DNA from: Emticicia aquatilis
Lineage (GTDB): Bacteria > Bacteroidota > Bacteroidia > Cytophagales > Spirosomataceae
Reading direction: 5' to 3'
Length of the DNA: 54,203 nt
Assembly (NCBI RefSeq): GCF_014644295.1
Contig: NZ_BMKK01000020.1
Location: 1 to 54,203, forward strand
This document shows positions 8,760-17,927 of this stretch, piece by piece. Made by a program: the position numbers and the translations under genes. Position 1 is the stretch's first letter; every line of letters starts with the position of its first letter. The notes beneath the pieces were generated by a model, which made no database searches, was not told the DNA's origin, and saw only the letters and a list, made by a program, of their open reading frames with translations.

Positions 8760-9650
8760 ATGTTCAAACAAAAAATGAATAAAATCTTCTTTTTTAATCT
8801 CTTTTTGGGAATTAGTATCTCTTACGGGCAAAGTCCAAACCCCCAACTCCCCGATTTCAGCGAAGCTAAACCAATTGCGGGTATGAAGCTCGTTTGGCAG
8901 GATGAATTTAATAATAATGGCAAGCCAAATCCAAAATTTTGGAAGTCTGAAAAAGGTTTTGTCAGAAACGAAGAATTGCAGTGGTATCAAGAAGAAAATG
9001 CTACCTGCAAAAATGGTGTCTTGCTGATTGAAGGCAAAAGAGTCCTAATTCCAAACCCAAACTATGAGGAAGGAAATACAAGTTGGCGAAAAAATAGAAA
9101 AGAAATCAATTTTACGTCGGCCAGTATTCAGACCAAAGGCTTGCAAGAATGGCAATTTGGCACTTTCCTCATCAGAGCTAAAATCGACACTACACTTGGT
9201 TCATGGCCAGCAATCTGGACGTTAGGAAATTCGGGAGAATGGCCATCTAATGGCGAAATTGATTTGATGGAGTTTTATCGGGTAAAATCTGAGCCAACAA
9301 TCTTGGCAAATGTGGCCCACGGAACTGGTAAACAATATGTAGCTAAATGGGACGACTCAAAAACGAGGCTGAAACATTTTACTGAAAAAAATAAAGATTG
9401 GGTAAAACAATTTCATATTTGGCGAATGGATTGGACACCCGAAAGTATTAATCTATACTTAGACGATGAATTGCTCAACTCTACTTTGCTTTCAGAAACC
9501 ATCAATCCTGATGGAAAAAATCCTTTTCTACAACCACATTTTCTGTTGCTAAATTTAGCAATTGGTGGAAAAAATGGCGGTGAACCAAGAACCGACACTA
9601 AGTTAATTAAGTATGAAGTTGATTATGTGAGAGTTTATCAGAAACAGTAA
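8760..9650 (+). CDS. Secreted glycoside hydrolase family 16 (laminarinase-like)
   Basis: 296-aa exported beta-glucanase. A signal peptide (NKIFFFNLFLGISISYG) precedes the GH16 jelly-roll domain, recognised by KLVWQDEF near residue 42, the WPAIWTLG strand and the catalytic signature GEIDLMEFY, in which Glu166 is the expected nucleophile, Glu171 the acid/base and Asp168 the assisting residue. The C-terminal strand VDYVRVYQK is typical of the family. The likely substrates are beta-1,3 or mixed-linkage glucans; exact specificity cannot be read. Met6 (8775) is an equally good start. No SusC/SusD genes flank it, so it is not in a classical polysaccharide utilisation locus. It ends convergently with the FG-GAP gene, 24 bp apart. 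Confidence 0.9.
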   Translation: MFKQKMNKIFFFNLFLGISISYGQSPNPQLPDFSEAKPIAGMKLVWQDEFNNNGKPNPKFWKSEKGFVRNEELQWYQEENATCKNGVLLIEGKRVLIPNPNYEEGNTSWRKNRKEINFTSASIQTKGLQEWQFGTFLIRAKIDTTLGSWPAIWTLGNSGEWPSNGEIDLMEFYRVKSEPTILANVAHGTGKQYVAKWDDSKTRLKHFTEKNKDWVKQFHIWRMDWTPESINLYLDDELLNSTLLSETINPDGKNPFLQPHFLLLNLAIGGKNGGEPRTDTKLIKYEVDYVRVYQKQ

Positions 9651-9672
9651 ATGTTATTGTTTCTGATAAACT
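9632..9672. terminator. Bidirectional terminator between convergent genes
   Basis: A perfect 15-bp inverted repeat (AGTTTATCAGAAACA, 9632-9646, and its complement 9658-9672) with an 11-nt loop. The left arm lies within the last codons of the GH16 gene and the right arm ends just before the FG-GAP gene stop, so it can serve both converging transcripts. Confidence 0.7.
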
Positions 9673-9674
9673 AT

Positions 9675-12600
9675 TTAAAAGTTCTTCTTAAAAACTCGTA
9701 CTTTTTGACTATTTATCGAACTAATCAACTGATTACCAACCACTTTCAAATCTTTCACATCACCTTTTAGGCCGAGACTTGAATGATACTTAAAATTTCC
9801 TTTTCGGTCATTCAAGAAAATTTGCCCAAAATTGGCATCAATATTTCCTCGCACTCGTCCGTGTGATTGATTTCCTGCCAAAATTAAATCTTTGAATCCA
9901 TCATTGTTTATATCATCGGAAGTAATGGCAAAAACTGGAGCAAATTGGGCTTCAATCGGTAACTTTTTTAGTTCAAATTTGCCATTTTTGTTTTCTAAAT
10001 ACACTGTTTCCAAAATATTAGCTTCTAATTTTTTGGCTTGTTTACCCTTAAATTCAGCCAAAATTTCTTCGGTCGTGGCGGTAGAATATAATTCGTGTGA
10101 AGTATATTTTTTCTTTAGTGCCACCAACTGCTCCGAAATTTCATCTCGACTAAAAATCGGGTAGTTTTTCCCTTGAATGTAATAAGACAAAATCGGGTCA
10201 AGGCGACTGTTATCGTCAAAATCTTCGTAGAGTAAAGTCATCGGTTCTTTTTCTGATGCACGAAGCTGTGAGTTAAGTCCATAGTTACCGACAACAAAAT
10301 CCAAATCGCCATCTTTATCGAAATCATCGGCATAGATTCTTTGCCAAAAACCTTTCATAAGACTCAGATTATCAGCATTTTTCGTAAAAACTCCATTGTT
10401 ATTCTGTAAGCACACAATTCCTGTAAATTCGCCAACAGCAATCAAATCTTGCCAACCGTCTTTGTTGAAATCGACTGCTAAAACATCGGTTAAAAGGCCT
10501 AATTCATTAAAAATTGGGTCTTCAACTTTCACAAATTTACCTTTATCATTGCGATACAATCGGCTTGGATTACTCAGAGGATAATTGAGCGGAATCAACG
10601 AGCCACCAACAAATAAATCAAGGTCGCCGTCGTGGTCAAAATCTATCGTTTCTACGGCACAATCCGAGTACGGAGTATCTTCAAAAGCATCAAAAGTTTT
10701 GGTAAAATTTCCTTTACCGTCATTCAAATATAGTCGATTTTGTAGCACCAAATCATTAGGCAAATATTCGTAACCACCACTTGTTACAAATAAATCCAAA
10801 TCACCATCACCTTCTGCATCAAAGAAAACCGCATCAGTATCGGTACAAAGTTCGTCTTGTTTGAAAGGATTCTCTGCTTTTTTCACAAAGTTTCCTGTAC
10901 TATTTTGAATAAATAACTCGCCAGGTTGACCTTTTCCTCCGCCAATAAAAATATCTTCTAATCCATCATTATTTACATCACCTTTGGCCATTCTTGGGCC
11001 TTGATAAGAATACATTTGTGGCAATAAAACCTGACGATTGAAATCGTTTAGAGGCATTTGCTTATGCACAAAATCAAGTGTATTGGTTTCAACAAAAAGC
11101 GGTTTTTCGGAAGGTAAAATAAATGAAGTCGCATTCGGAGCATAAGCCACTTTCAGCATTTGATTTGACTTAATATTCGTCTGTTTCTGAATCTTGCCAT
11201 CATTCCAAACGATTACTAAACTATCAATTTTTTCGTTTTTACCCAAACCAAAATGGAGTGGAGCCATGATGCTACTTTGATAACCATGCGTAGGCGTAAA
11301 TTGCTGATATTGAGAATTTTGCCCAACAAACAGATAACACTTCGCTCCTATTTTTTTATAAGAATTGAGTTGAATATTGATGTAATTTCCAATCTTTTTC
11401 TCAGTACTAAGATTCTTATAAACCGAAGCAGGTTCGTTGATATTGTTCGTAACAATTTCTAAATCTCCATCATTATCTAAATCGGCATAAACCGCTCCGT
11501 TTGAAATAATTGGCGTTTCAAAACCCCAGTCTTTTTGCTTGTTTGAAAACTGTAAATTATGTTCGTTTCTAAAAATATAATTAGGTGTTTTGGTCGAAGG
11601 CATTTTCTTGATAACATCCATGATATTTACGCCCGCTTGCTGGCCTTCATCGGCATAATACTTCTGAAAATCCATGTTGGTGTAATCTCGTAAATATCCA
11701 TTGGTCACAAACAAATCTTTGTAGCCATCATTATCATAATCGGCCAACAAAACCGACCACGACCAGTCTGTGTTTGAAATTCCTGCCAGTTGTCCGATTT
11801 CCGAAAAAGTTGAATTGTTGCCATTATTGATTTGCAACATATTTCGCATAAAAGATGGATGAATTCCATTTTGTAACATCGACAAATAAGCACCATATTT
11901 ATCAGGGCCAAAAAGCAACTTCTGACGCTTATTATCTTCGGGAAGCATATCGGTTGAAATAATATCTGGCAGTAAATCATTGTTGACATCGCCAATATCA
12001 TTTCCCATCGAAAAATAACTCACATGGTTAGTTCTCGACTTGATTTCATCGCTAAATGTGCCGTTCTGGTTATTTATGTACAAATAATCTTCTTCCAAAT
12101 AATCGTTTGATACATAAATATCCATCCAACCATCGCCATTGACATCAGCCGTATGAACACCCAAACCAAAACCAATTGGGTTTCCTTTGATGCCCGCTTT
12201 TACACTCACATCCGTAAACTTTCCGTTGATATTCTCTAATAATCTGTCGCCAGCCAACGAATCTCGCATGAAATGAATGGCCTCCACATCAAAACGTTTG
12301 AAATCTTTTACGTTATGATTCAGCACATAGGCATCTAAATCACCATCTTTGTCGTAGTCAAAAAAGGCAGTTTGTGTAGTGTAGGTGTTTAGGTCAAGAT
12401 TATATTCGGCAGCTTTTTCTGAAAATGAATTATTTTTATTATTGATGTAAAGTTTATTTTTTCTTAGTTCGGGATGCTCAATATTTGCCGAAACCGACAC
12501 GTAAATATCTTGCCAACCATCGTTATTAATATCCACGACCGTTACGCCAGTTTTCCATTCTCCATTCCATTTGATACCCGATTTTTCGGTAATATCTTCA

Positions 12601-12878
12601 AACTCCAAACCACCTTTATTGATATACAATTTATCTTCTCCCTGATTAGCCGTAAAGTACAAATCAGTCAATCCATCGTTATTAAAGTCGGCGGCAGCTA
12701 CGCCTCCACCATTATAAAAATACTCGTAGTTAAGTACATTATCTTTTTCTGTCTCTTCGATTTTATTGACAAATTTGATATTGGTATCATCGGCATCCAG
12801 TTTTTCAAAAATAGAATCCGAATTACTTTTGCAACCGATAAAAAAGAGCAGAATAAACGATAAATTTATAAATTTCAT
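9675..12878 (-). CDS. FG-GAP/VCBS-repeat lipoprotein with ASPIC/UnbV domain (CRTAC1-like)
   Basis: 1067-aa predicted lipoprotein: the N-terminus SFILLFFIGCKSNSDS has a good lipobox with Cys16. The body carries many FG-GAP/VCBS blades with calcium-loop motifs such as DFNNDGLTDLYF, DINNDGWQDIYV and DYDNDGYKDLFV, arranged as two beta-propeller-like halves. An ASPIC/UnbV-like segment (MAPLHFGLGKNEKIDSLVIV, then WNDGKIQ) lies near residue 540 between them. Bacteroidota encode many such surface proteins, often beside SusC/SusD pairs, but none is present here. The probable role is an outer-membrane or surface-exposed binding protein; the ligand is unknown. It lies 85 bp downstream of ygiQ with a terminator between, so it probably has its own promoter. 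Confidence 0.88.
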   Translation of the reverse strand: MKFINLSFILLFFIGCKSNSDSIFEKLDADDTNIKFVNKIEETEKDNVLNYEYFYNGGGVAAADFNNDGLTDLYFTANQGEDKLYINKGGLEFEDITEKSGIKWNGEWKTGVTVVDINNDGWQDIYVSVSANIEHPELRKNKLYINNKNNSFSEKAAEYNLDLNTYTTQTAFFDYDKDGDLDAYVLNHNVKDFKRFDVEAIHFMRDSLAGDRLLENINGKFTDVSVKAGIKGNPIGFGLGVHTADVNGDGWMDIYVSNDYLEEDYLYINNQNGTFSDEIKSRTNHVSYFSMGNDIGDVNNDLLPDIISTDMLPEDNKRQKLLFGPDKYGAYLSMLQNGIHPSFMRNMLQINNGNNSTFSEIGQLAGISNTDWSWSVLLADYDNDGYKDLFVTNGYLRDYTNMDFQKYYADEGQQAGVNIMDVIKKMPSTKTPNYIFRNEHNLQFSNKQKDWGFETPIISNGAVYADLDNDGDLEIVTNNINEPASVYKNLSTEKKIGNYINIQLNSYKKIGAKCYLFVGQNSQYQQFTPTHGYQSSIMAPLHFGLGKNEKIDSLVIVWNDGKIQKQTNIKSNQMLKVAYAPNATSFILPSEKPLFVETNTLDFVHKQMPLNDFNRQVLLPQMYSYQGPRMAKGDVNNDGLEDIFIGGGKGQPGELFIQNSTGNFVKKAENPFKQDELCTDTDAVFFDAEGDGDLDLFVTSGGYEYLPNDLVLQNRLYLNDGKGNFTKTFDAFEDTPYSDCAVETIDFDHDGDLDLFVGGSLIPLNYPLSNPSRLYRNDKGKFVKVEDPIFNELGLLTDVLAVDFNKDGWQDLIAVGEFTGIVCLQNNNGVFTKNADNLSLMKGFWQRIYADDFDKDGDLDFVVGNYGLNSQLRASEKEPMTLLYEDFDDNSRLDPILSYYIQGKNYPIFSRDEISEQLVALKKKYTSHELYSTATTEEILAEFKGKQAKKLEANILETVYLENKNGKFELKKLPIEAQFAPVFAITSDDINNDGFKDLILAGNQSHGRVRGNIDANFGQIFLNDRKGNFKYHSSLGLKGDVKDLKVVGNQLISSINSQKVRVFKKNF

Positions 12879-12913
12879 TGAAAATAATATGTGATTTGTG
12901 GGTACGAAATTAG

Positions 12914-12945
12914 AAAAATGCCTTCATATTTTCATACGAAGGCAT
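12914..12945 (-). terminator. Terminator after YgiQ gene
   Basis: On the minus strand ATGCCTTC and GAAGGCAT form a perfect 8-bp stem with a 12-nt loop, followed by TTTTT. It is positioned just past the ygiQ stop and before the FG-GAP gene. Confidence 0.6.
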
Positions 12946-12963
12946 CAAATCATTTCTTAAATC

Positions 12964-14859
12964 CTACCATTTCTTCTTTTTCTTCTTCTTATCTCCTACC
13001 GCCACAGTTTGCTGTTCTTTTTTCTTTGGACTTGCCAGCAATCTATCGGCTAAGTCTGGGCGATTCAATTTGTGTAGTCGGCTGCGAATCCAGCTTCTAA
13101 ATTCGGGTTTATACCAAAAAAAGAATCGGTTTTGAGCCAATTTTTCTTCACGAGTTTTGGCCGTTTTGATAGGTTGAAGCGTGTAAGGATGTACCCCCGT
13201 ATAATATATCACCTCAGCCACTGTCATTGGGGTTGGTGTGAAATCTTGTACTTGCTCCAACTGAAAACCTAAATCTTTGGTTTCGGCGGCCAAATTTGCC
13301 ATATCGGCCTCCTCACAACCTGGGTGTGAAGAAATAAAATATGGAATTAACGGCTGCTTCAGATTATGCTTATCTTGAATCTTGTCGTATTTTTCCTTAA
13401 ATTTTCTGAAATACTTAAACGAAGGCTTACGCATTACACGCAGCGTATCATCTGATGTATGCTCTGGTGCAACTTTCAAACGCCCCGATACGTGGCGAGT
13501 AACGAGCTGCTCCATGTATTCGTCGTGGTTGCCGTCTTTGTTATTTTTATTAAAATCATCAACCAACAAATCATATCGAACACCCGAACCCACAAAGGCT
13601 TTTTTGATTTCGGGATGAGCATCTACTTTTCGGTAAATTTCGGTGATTGGCTTGTGCGAAGTATCAAGATTCGAGCAAATAACTGGGTGAATACAACTCG
13701 GAGCTTGGCAACGATTACAGATTGACTCATCTTTGCCTTTCATTTTATACATATTGGCCGATGGCCCACCCAAATCTGAGATATAACCTTTAAATTCAGG
13801 GTGTTTTACCAACTCTTCCACTTCTTTCATAATCGAAGTTTCGGAACGAGAAGCAATAAACTTGCCTTGGTGAGCCGAAATCGTACAGAAACTACAACCA
13901 CCAAAACACCCACGGTGCATATTTATCGAAAACTTAATCATTTCGTAGGCAGGAATCGGTCCACGGTTTTTGTATTTCGGGTGTGGCAAACGAGTATAAG
14001 GTAAATCAAAAGATTGGTCGATTTCCTTTTCTTCCATTGTCTTGAATGGCGGATTTATCACCAACGTTTTATCTCCTACCTTCTGCAAAATTCGGTTCGC
14101 TTGCCATTTATTCGATTCTACTTCTACAACTTTAAAGTTTGAAGCATACTTGATTTTATCTTGTAAACAAACCTCATGGCTCGCAATTTCTACCGAACTC
14201 CAACCTTTATGCTCGGGAACGTCGTCATGCGATTCGTGCAAATACGCAATCTGGTTAATATCTCTTACTTGCTCAAAAGTTTCACCATTTTTCAAACGAC
14301 TCAATAGCTCACGTAGTGGCTGCTCTCCCATACCATAAACCAACATATCAGCCTCAGAGTCGGCCAAGATTGTTGGCATCAATTCATCTTTCCAATAATC
14401 GTAGTGCGTTACACGGCGAAGCGAAGCCTCAATTCCACCAATCAAAACTGGTACATCGGGATAAAGCTGCTTTAAAATTTTGGAATAAACTGTGGTAGCA
14501 TAATCAGGTCTAAAACCCGCTTCGCCACCTGGGGTGTAGGAGTCGTTGGAGCGTAAACGCTTGTTGGCAGTATAATGATTCACCATCGAATCCATGCAGC
14601 CGGCCGTTACGCCAAAGAAGTATTTGGGTTTACCAAATTTCTTGAAATCACGCAAATCATCTTGCCAGTTTGGCTGTGCCACGATTGCAATTCTGAAGCC
14701 TTCGCTTTCTATAATCCTGCCGATTACGGCTGTTCCAAAAGCGGGGTGGTCAACGTAGGCATCGCCCGAAATCAATACTACATCTACATCGGTCCAGCCT
14801 CTTTTCTCAACCTCTTTTTTGGTAAGCGGCAACCAGTCAGTTATTGGTCTTTCTATCAT
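12964..14859 (-). CDS. ygiQ: YgiQ family radical SAM protein
   Basis: About 631-aa cytosolic protein of the YgiQ family (UPF0313), radical SAM enzymes of unknown reaction. The N-terminus IERPITDWLPLTKKEVEKRG and VLISGDAYVDHPAFG are hallmark sequences. The [4Fe-4S]-binding CxxxCxxC motif is MHRGCFGGCSFC; a second Cys-rich stretch, CNRCQAPSCIHPVICSN, follows. The protein ends in a run of lysines (KKKKKKW). I take the Met at 14859 as the start because family members begin at this point; an in-frame Met at 14886 adds nine residues. It is a single gene, divergent from the gene region to its right. Confidence 0.92.
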   Translation of the reverse strand: MIERPITDWLPLTKKEVEKRGWTDVDVVLISGDAYVDHPAFGTAVIGRIIESEGFRIAIVAQPNWQDDLRDFKKFGKPKYFFGVTAGCMDSMVNHYTANKRLRSNDSYTPGGEAGFRPDYATTVYSKILKQLYPDVPVLIGGIEASLRRVTHYDYWKDELMPTILADSEADMLVYGMGEQPLRELLSRLKNGETFEQVRDINQIAYLHESHDDVPEHKGWSSVEIASHEVCLQDKIKYASNFKVVEVESNKWQANRILQKVGDKTLVINPPFKTMEEKEIDQSFDLPYTRLPHPKYKNRGPIPAYEMIKFSINMHRGCFGGCSFCTISAHQGKFIASRSETSIMKEVEELVKHPEFKGYISDLGGPSANMYKMKGKDESICNRCQAPSCIHPVICSNLDTSHKPITEIYRKVDAHPEIKKAFVGSGVRYDLLVDDFNKNNKDGNHDEYMEQLVTRHVSGRLKVAPEHTSDDTLRVMRKPSFKYFRKFKEKYDKIQDKHNLKQPLIPYFISSHPGCEEADMANLAAETKDLGFQLEQVQDFTPTPMTVAEVIYYTGVHPYTLQPIKTAKTREEKLAQNRFFFWYKPEFRSWIRSRLHKLNRPDLADRLLASPKKKEQQTVAVGDKKKKKKKW

Positions 14860-15224
14860 ATAAATAGTCTGTAATTTTTGGTTCACCGTCGGCAGTTATT
14901 GCCAAATGCTCCCCAAAAGCTATTTAGTTGTTTGATTGACTATACAATCTTATCAACTTTCTGCAAAATTACGCAAATTCTACTTAGGTTAACTAAAATT
15001 ACTCGGATTTGGTTTGAGGTTTATGCTAAATGGGAAGGTTTTGAGAAAATAAAAGAAGAATACAACCTCACTTAATCGAAGCATCATAAAGAGAACCTCA
15101 AATTGAGTAATATTTTCCCCAATTACATCTAAATCAGAGCATAAAACACGGTGGTACAGAAGTTTTAGTTGTTAATGCAAATTGATTCAGTAATCAATTA
15201 TCTAACACGAAAATATATACTATC
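14860..15224. other. Intergenic region between ygiQ and the glycine-zipper lipoprotein
   Basis: No convincing gene. A 65-codon frame on the plus strand (14878-15075) lacks family resemblance and overlaps the ygiQ promoter side. The region should hold divergent promoters; the only clear structure is the inverted repeat at 15180-15199. Confidence 0.5.
15180..15199. promoter_or_regulatory. Perfect inverted repeat, candidate operator
   Basis: AATTGATT-CAGT-AATCAATT is a perfect 8-bp dyad 25 bp upstream of the glycine-zipper lipoprotein start. No T-run follows, so it is more likely a protein site than a terminator. The regulator is unknown. Confidence 0.4.
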
Positions 15225-15716
15225 ATGAAAAAAGTAATTTTGATTTTAATGACGCTCACAGGAATATATGGTTGTAATACAAAATCGACTAACTTAGATG
15301 CAGAAATTGCAAAAGCAAAACAAGCAGCCGTCGATTCGATGAAACAAGTAAATTTGATAAGTCAACAACAAAGACAAATAGATTCGTTGAAAAACGTAGC
15401 TGAAGTTAAACCAGATAAGGCGAATACTGCGGTAGCAGCCTCTTCGGCAAATGCTTATACTTCAAGTCCAAGAACTACAACTCCTTCAACACCAGTGAGT
15501 TATGCAAGCACAAAAAAGAAGAAAAAAATGGGTAATGTAGCGAAAGGTGCTATCATCGGAGCGGGCGTTGGAGCGATAACTGGTGCGGTTGTTTCTAAAA
15601 AGAAAGGTCAAGGGGCTATTGTTGGTGGCGTTTTGGGAGCTGGTGCGGGTGCTGGCGTTGGAGCGGTCATTGATAAAAAACAGAAACAAAAAGATAATGT
15701 TATTTATTTTAGATAA
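15225..15716 (+). CDS. Glycine-zipper lipoprotein
   Basis: 163-aa predicted lipoprotein. The signal peptide ends in a lipobox (LTGIYGC, Cys17). A coiled-coil-prone, Gln/Lys-rich segment follows (AEIAKAKQAAVDSMKQ), then a Ser/Thr-rich linker, and residues about 105-150 form a glycine zipper (AIIGAGVGAITGAVV, then GAIVGGVLGAGAGAGVGAVI) of the YMGG/Gly-zipper type, which can insert into or pack on membranes. It is an envelope protein of unknown role, transcribed alone: a very strong terminator follows. Confidence 0.8.
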   Translation: MKKVILILMTLTGIYGCNTKSTNLDAEIAKAKQAAVDSMKQVNLISQQQRQIDSLKNVAEVKPDKANTAVAASSANAYTSSPRTTTPSTPVSYASTKKKKKMGNVAKGAIIGAGVGAITGAVVSKKKGQGAIVGGVLGAGAGAGVGAVIDKKQKQKDNVIYFR

Positions 15717-15730
15717 TTCTGAGTTTTGTA

Positions 15731-15775
15731 AAAAAGCTTAGTCTAATACAGTTTGTATTAGACTAAGCTTTTTTC
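15731..15775 (+). terminator. Strong terminator, 20-bp perfect stem
   Basis: AAAAAGCTTAGTCTAATACA (15731-15750) pairs perfectly with 15754-15773 around a 3-nt loop, and the right arm ends in T6. It separates the glycine-zipper lipoprotein from the STM4015-4011 operon and could work in both directions. Confidence 0.9.
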
Positions 15776-15833
15776 GTTATGGACATAACAGCAAAAAAAT
15801 ATAAGTAAAGTTAAAGAATAGATGAAATGGCTC

Positions 15834-15841
15834 TATATTTG
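15834..15841 (+). promoter_or_regulatory. -7 box of the STM4015-4011 operon
   Basis: TATATTTG matches the Bacteroidota -7 consensus TAnnTTTG exactly, 46 bp before the chosen STM4015 start. It lies inside the longest possible reading frame (Met at 15822), which argues for the later start. The -33 element is not clear. Confidence 0.55.
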
Positions 15842-15887
15842 CCAAAAAAATCTATTTAACTTAAAAACTCTAAAATCTTTAGTTACT

Positions 15888-16802
15888 ATGGTACACGACA
15901 ACTTAGAAATCTTTAATGGAAAATTTGTTTCTGACTTCATTCCTAATGAGACCCAAGTCGACTTTACTAATCACACTTACCGTTTAAGATTAGATTTTGA
16001 TTCCATTGAAAATGGTTCTACAATTGATGAACTTATTCATTCGTTTGCTCAATTACCCAATATCCATCAGTGCCAAGAGTTGATTATAGGCCAGTGGAGT
16101 TTTGATAGTGGTTCTGAAGGTGTTGTAAACGCTTTAGTTAATTTAAAAGAGGGATTTAAAAATTTAAAAACTCTTTTTATTGGAGATATTACTTATGAAG
16201 AACAAGAAATATCATGGATACAACAAAGTGATTTGAGTCCAATTTTAGCAGCATACCCTAATCTTGAACTACTTCAGATTAGAGGAGGTACAAGTTTGAG
16301 TTTTAGTAATCTGAAACATGATAACCTAAAATCATTAATCATTCAAACTGGAGGACTCCCCCCAAATGTCATTGAAGAAATTAATAATTCTCATTTACCA
16401 AACCTTGAAAAACTTGAACTTTGGCTCGGAGATGAAAACTATGGTTTTGAATCTAAAATAGAAGATTTAGACATAATTATTAATGCTGGAAAATTCCCTA
16501 AATTAACTTACTTAGGTCTTAAAAATAGCTTCCTTCAAGATGAAATAGCTATAAAAATTAGCCAATCTCGAATTTTAGGTCAATTACATACTTTAGATTT
16601 ATCAATGGGGACTTTAACTGATTTAGGAGCAAATGCTTTATTGAGAAATCCTGCAATTAGTAATCTACATTTTTTAAATTTAGACCATCACTACATGTCT
16701 GATGAGATGATGGAACAAATAAAGTCCTTAGGGATACCTGTTTCGATGAATGACAGAGAGGTTGAAGATGATGGTTATCGATATATTGAAGTTAGTGAAT
16801 AA
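15888..16802 (+). CDS. STM4015 family leucine-rich-repeat protein
   Basis: About 304-aa cytosolic protein of the STM4015 family, first gene of the five-gene STM4015-4011 set. It contains LRR-like repeats: NLELLQIRGGTSLSFSNL, HDNLKSLIIQTGGLP, LPNLEKLELWLGDENYG, FPKLTYLGLKNSFL and LHTLDLSMGTLTDLGANALL. The ending DDGYRYIEVSE is characteristic of the family. No signal peptide. The frame stays open back to a Met at 15822, but a -7 box falls within that extension, so Met at 15888 is preferred. Its stop overlaps the next start (TAATG). As the only non-enzyme of the set it is a candidate scaffold, target-recognition subunit or modification substrate; that is inference, and the family has no assigned function that I know of. 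Confidence 0.85.
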   Translation: MVHDNLEIFNGKFVSDFIPNETQVDFTNHTYRLRLDFDSIENGSTIDELIHSFAQLPNIHQCQELIIGQWSFDSGSEGVVNALVNLKEGFKNLKTLFIGDITYEEQEISWIQQSDLSPILAAYPNLELLQIRGGTSLSFSNLKHDNLKSLIIQTGGLPPNVIEEINNSHLPNLEKLELWLGDENYGFESKIEDLDIIINAGKFPKLTYLGLKNSFLQDEIAIKISQSRILGQLHTLDLSMGTLTDLGANALLRNPAISNLHFLNLDHHYMSDEMMEQIKSLGIPVSMNDREVEDDGYRYIEVSE

Positions 16803-17926
16803 TGCATTTTTTAGTTATTGGTAATCCAGAAAACAGACGACTACATTCTTTTATAGTAGAAGTTGATGCACTAAAAGAATGTAGTCATTCGGTTATATCA
16901 TATATTGACCTATTAGATGATAAAGTCAAACTTGACAATTATATTCGGCCCAATACTGTAGTAAAAATTGATTCACCTGGCGAAAACCAGACTGTTAGAA
17001 AAAAGTTAATCGAATATGGAAAGATTAATATCCAACATATAAACAACGCTTTTTTATCTGAATTTGGGAGAATTTGCTATCAAGACGAATGGTATCGAGG
17101 CTTTTTTAGTTTTTTGTTGGATTTAAAAGATAAGTTCTCGCCTTTTAAGTTACATTTTATGAATAGCATTGACTCTATTCTTATCATGTTTGACAAAGTA
17201 GAAACAAAAAAACTGTTAAACCAAAATAAAATCCTTACACCGATTGCCTTAGATAATATCTATAATTATACCGAGTTAAGAAATCAAATGTTTAATAAAA
17301 AAATTCATAATGTTTTTATTAAACCTGCACATAGTTCGTCAGCTTCTGGTGTAATTGCTTTTCGAACTCAAGGTTCATTTGTTAAGGCAATTTCTTCAGT
17401 AGAACTAATTAGTGACCAAGGAGATGTACGCTTTTACAATTCTTTGAAAGTTCGTACCTATACTGACGAAAAATCAATCATTACGCTAATTAATAATTTT
17501 TTATTAGGTAAGGTTAGTCTCGAACAATGGATTCCTAAAGCAAGTTTCAAGGGTTTGTCATTTGATTTTCGAGTGGTAGTTATAAATGGTAAAGCTCGGC
17601 ATATTGTCGCACGAACGAGTAAATCACCCATCACCAATCTACATTTGGGCAATGCCCGTGGAAATCTATCAGAAATTGTTACCCATATTAGTAATGAAAG
17701 GTTTGAGTCGATAAAAGCCGTAGCAGAAAATGTGGCTAAATGTTTTCCTGACTGTCTCTACTTAGGTATTGACGTATTAATTTCGGCAAATTTAAGGCAT
17801 ATAATGGTATTAGAAGTAAATGCTTTTGGAGATTTGCTACCCAACTTAATTGATGATGGCGAAACTGTATATGAAGCTCAAATTAAAGCAAGTATTCAAA
17901 AATGGTCAAAACATGAAACAATATAA
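16802..17926 (+). CDS. STM4014 family ATP-grasp-like protein
   Basis: 374-aa cytosolic protein of the STM4014 family; the N-terminus FLVIGNPENRRLHSFIVEVD is typical. An ATP-grasp-like fold is suggested by the nucleotide-binding strand and loop HNVFIKPAHSSSASGVIAFR, the segment FDFRVVVINGKARHIVAR and the C-terminal metal-binding-like VLEVNAFGDLLPN. ATP-grasp enzymes join a carboxylate to an amine or thiol through an acyl phosphate, so a ligation step is expected; the substrate is unknown. Its ATG overlaps the STM4015 stop by one base, so the two are translationally coupled. Confidence 0.85.
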   Translation: MHFLVIGNPENRRLHSFIVEVDALKECSHSVISYIDLLDDKVKLDNYIRPNTVVKIDSPGENQTVRKKLIEYGKINIQHINNAFLSEFGRICYQDEWYRGFFSFLLDLKDKFSPFKLHFMNSIDSILIMFDKVETKKLLNQNKILTPIALDNIYNYTELRNQMFNKKIHNVFIKPAHSSSASGVIAFRTQGSFVKAISSVELISDQGDVRFYNSLKVRTYTDEKSIITLINNFLLGKVSLEQWIPKASFKGLSFDFRVVVINGKARHIVARTSKSPITNLHLGNARGNLSEIVTHISNERFESIKAVAENVAKCFPDCLYLGIDVLISANLRHIMVLEVNAFGDLLPNLIDDGETVYEAQIKASIQKWSKHETI

Positions 17927-17927
17927 T

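Noticed and set aside
14878-15075. 65-codon plus-strand frame between ygiQ and the glycine-zipper lipoprotein
   Set aside because: It overlaps the divergent upstream region of ygiQ, has no recognised domain and no ribosome-binding or promoter context.
15822-15887. Upstream 22-codon extension of the STM4015 protein
   Set aside because: It contains an exact -7 promoter box and the family N-terminus fits the Met at 15888.
17850-17927. 26-codon N-terminal extension of the STM4013 protein
   Set aside because: It lies inside the STM4014 coding region; Met at 17928 matches the family start and gives a 1-bp junction.
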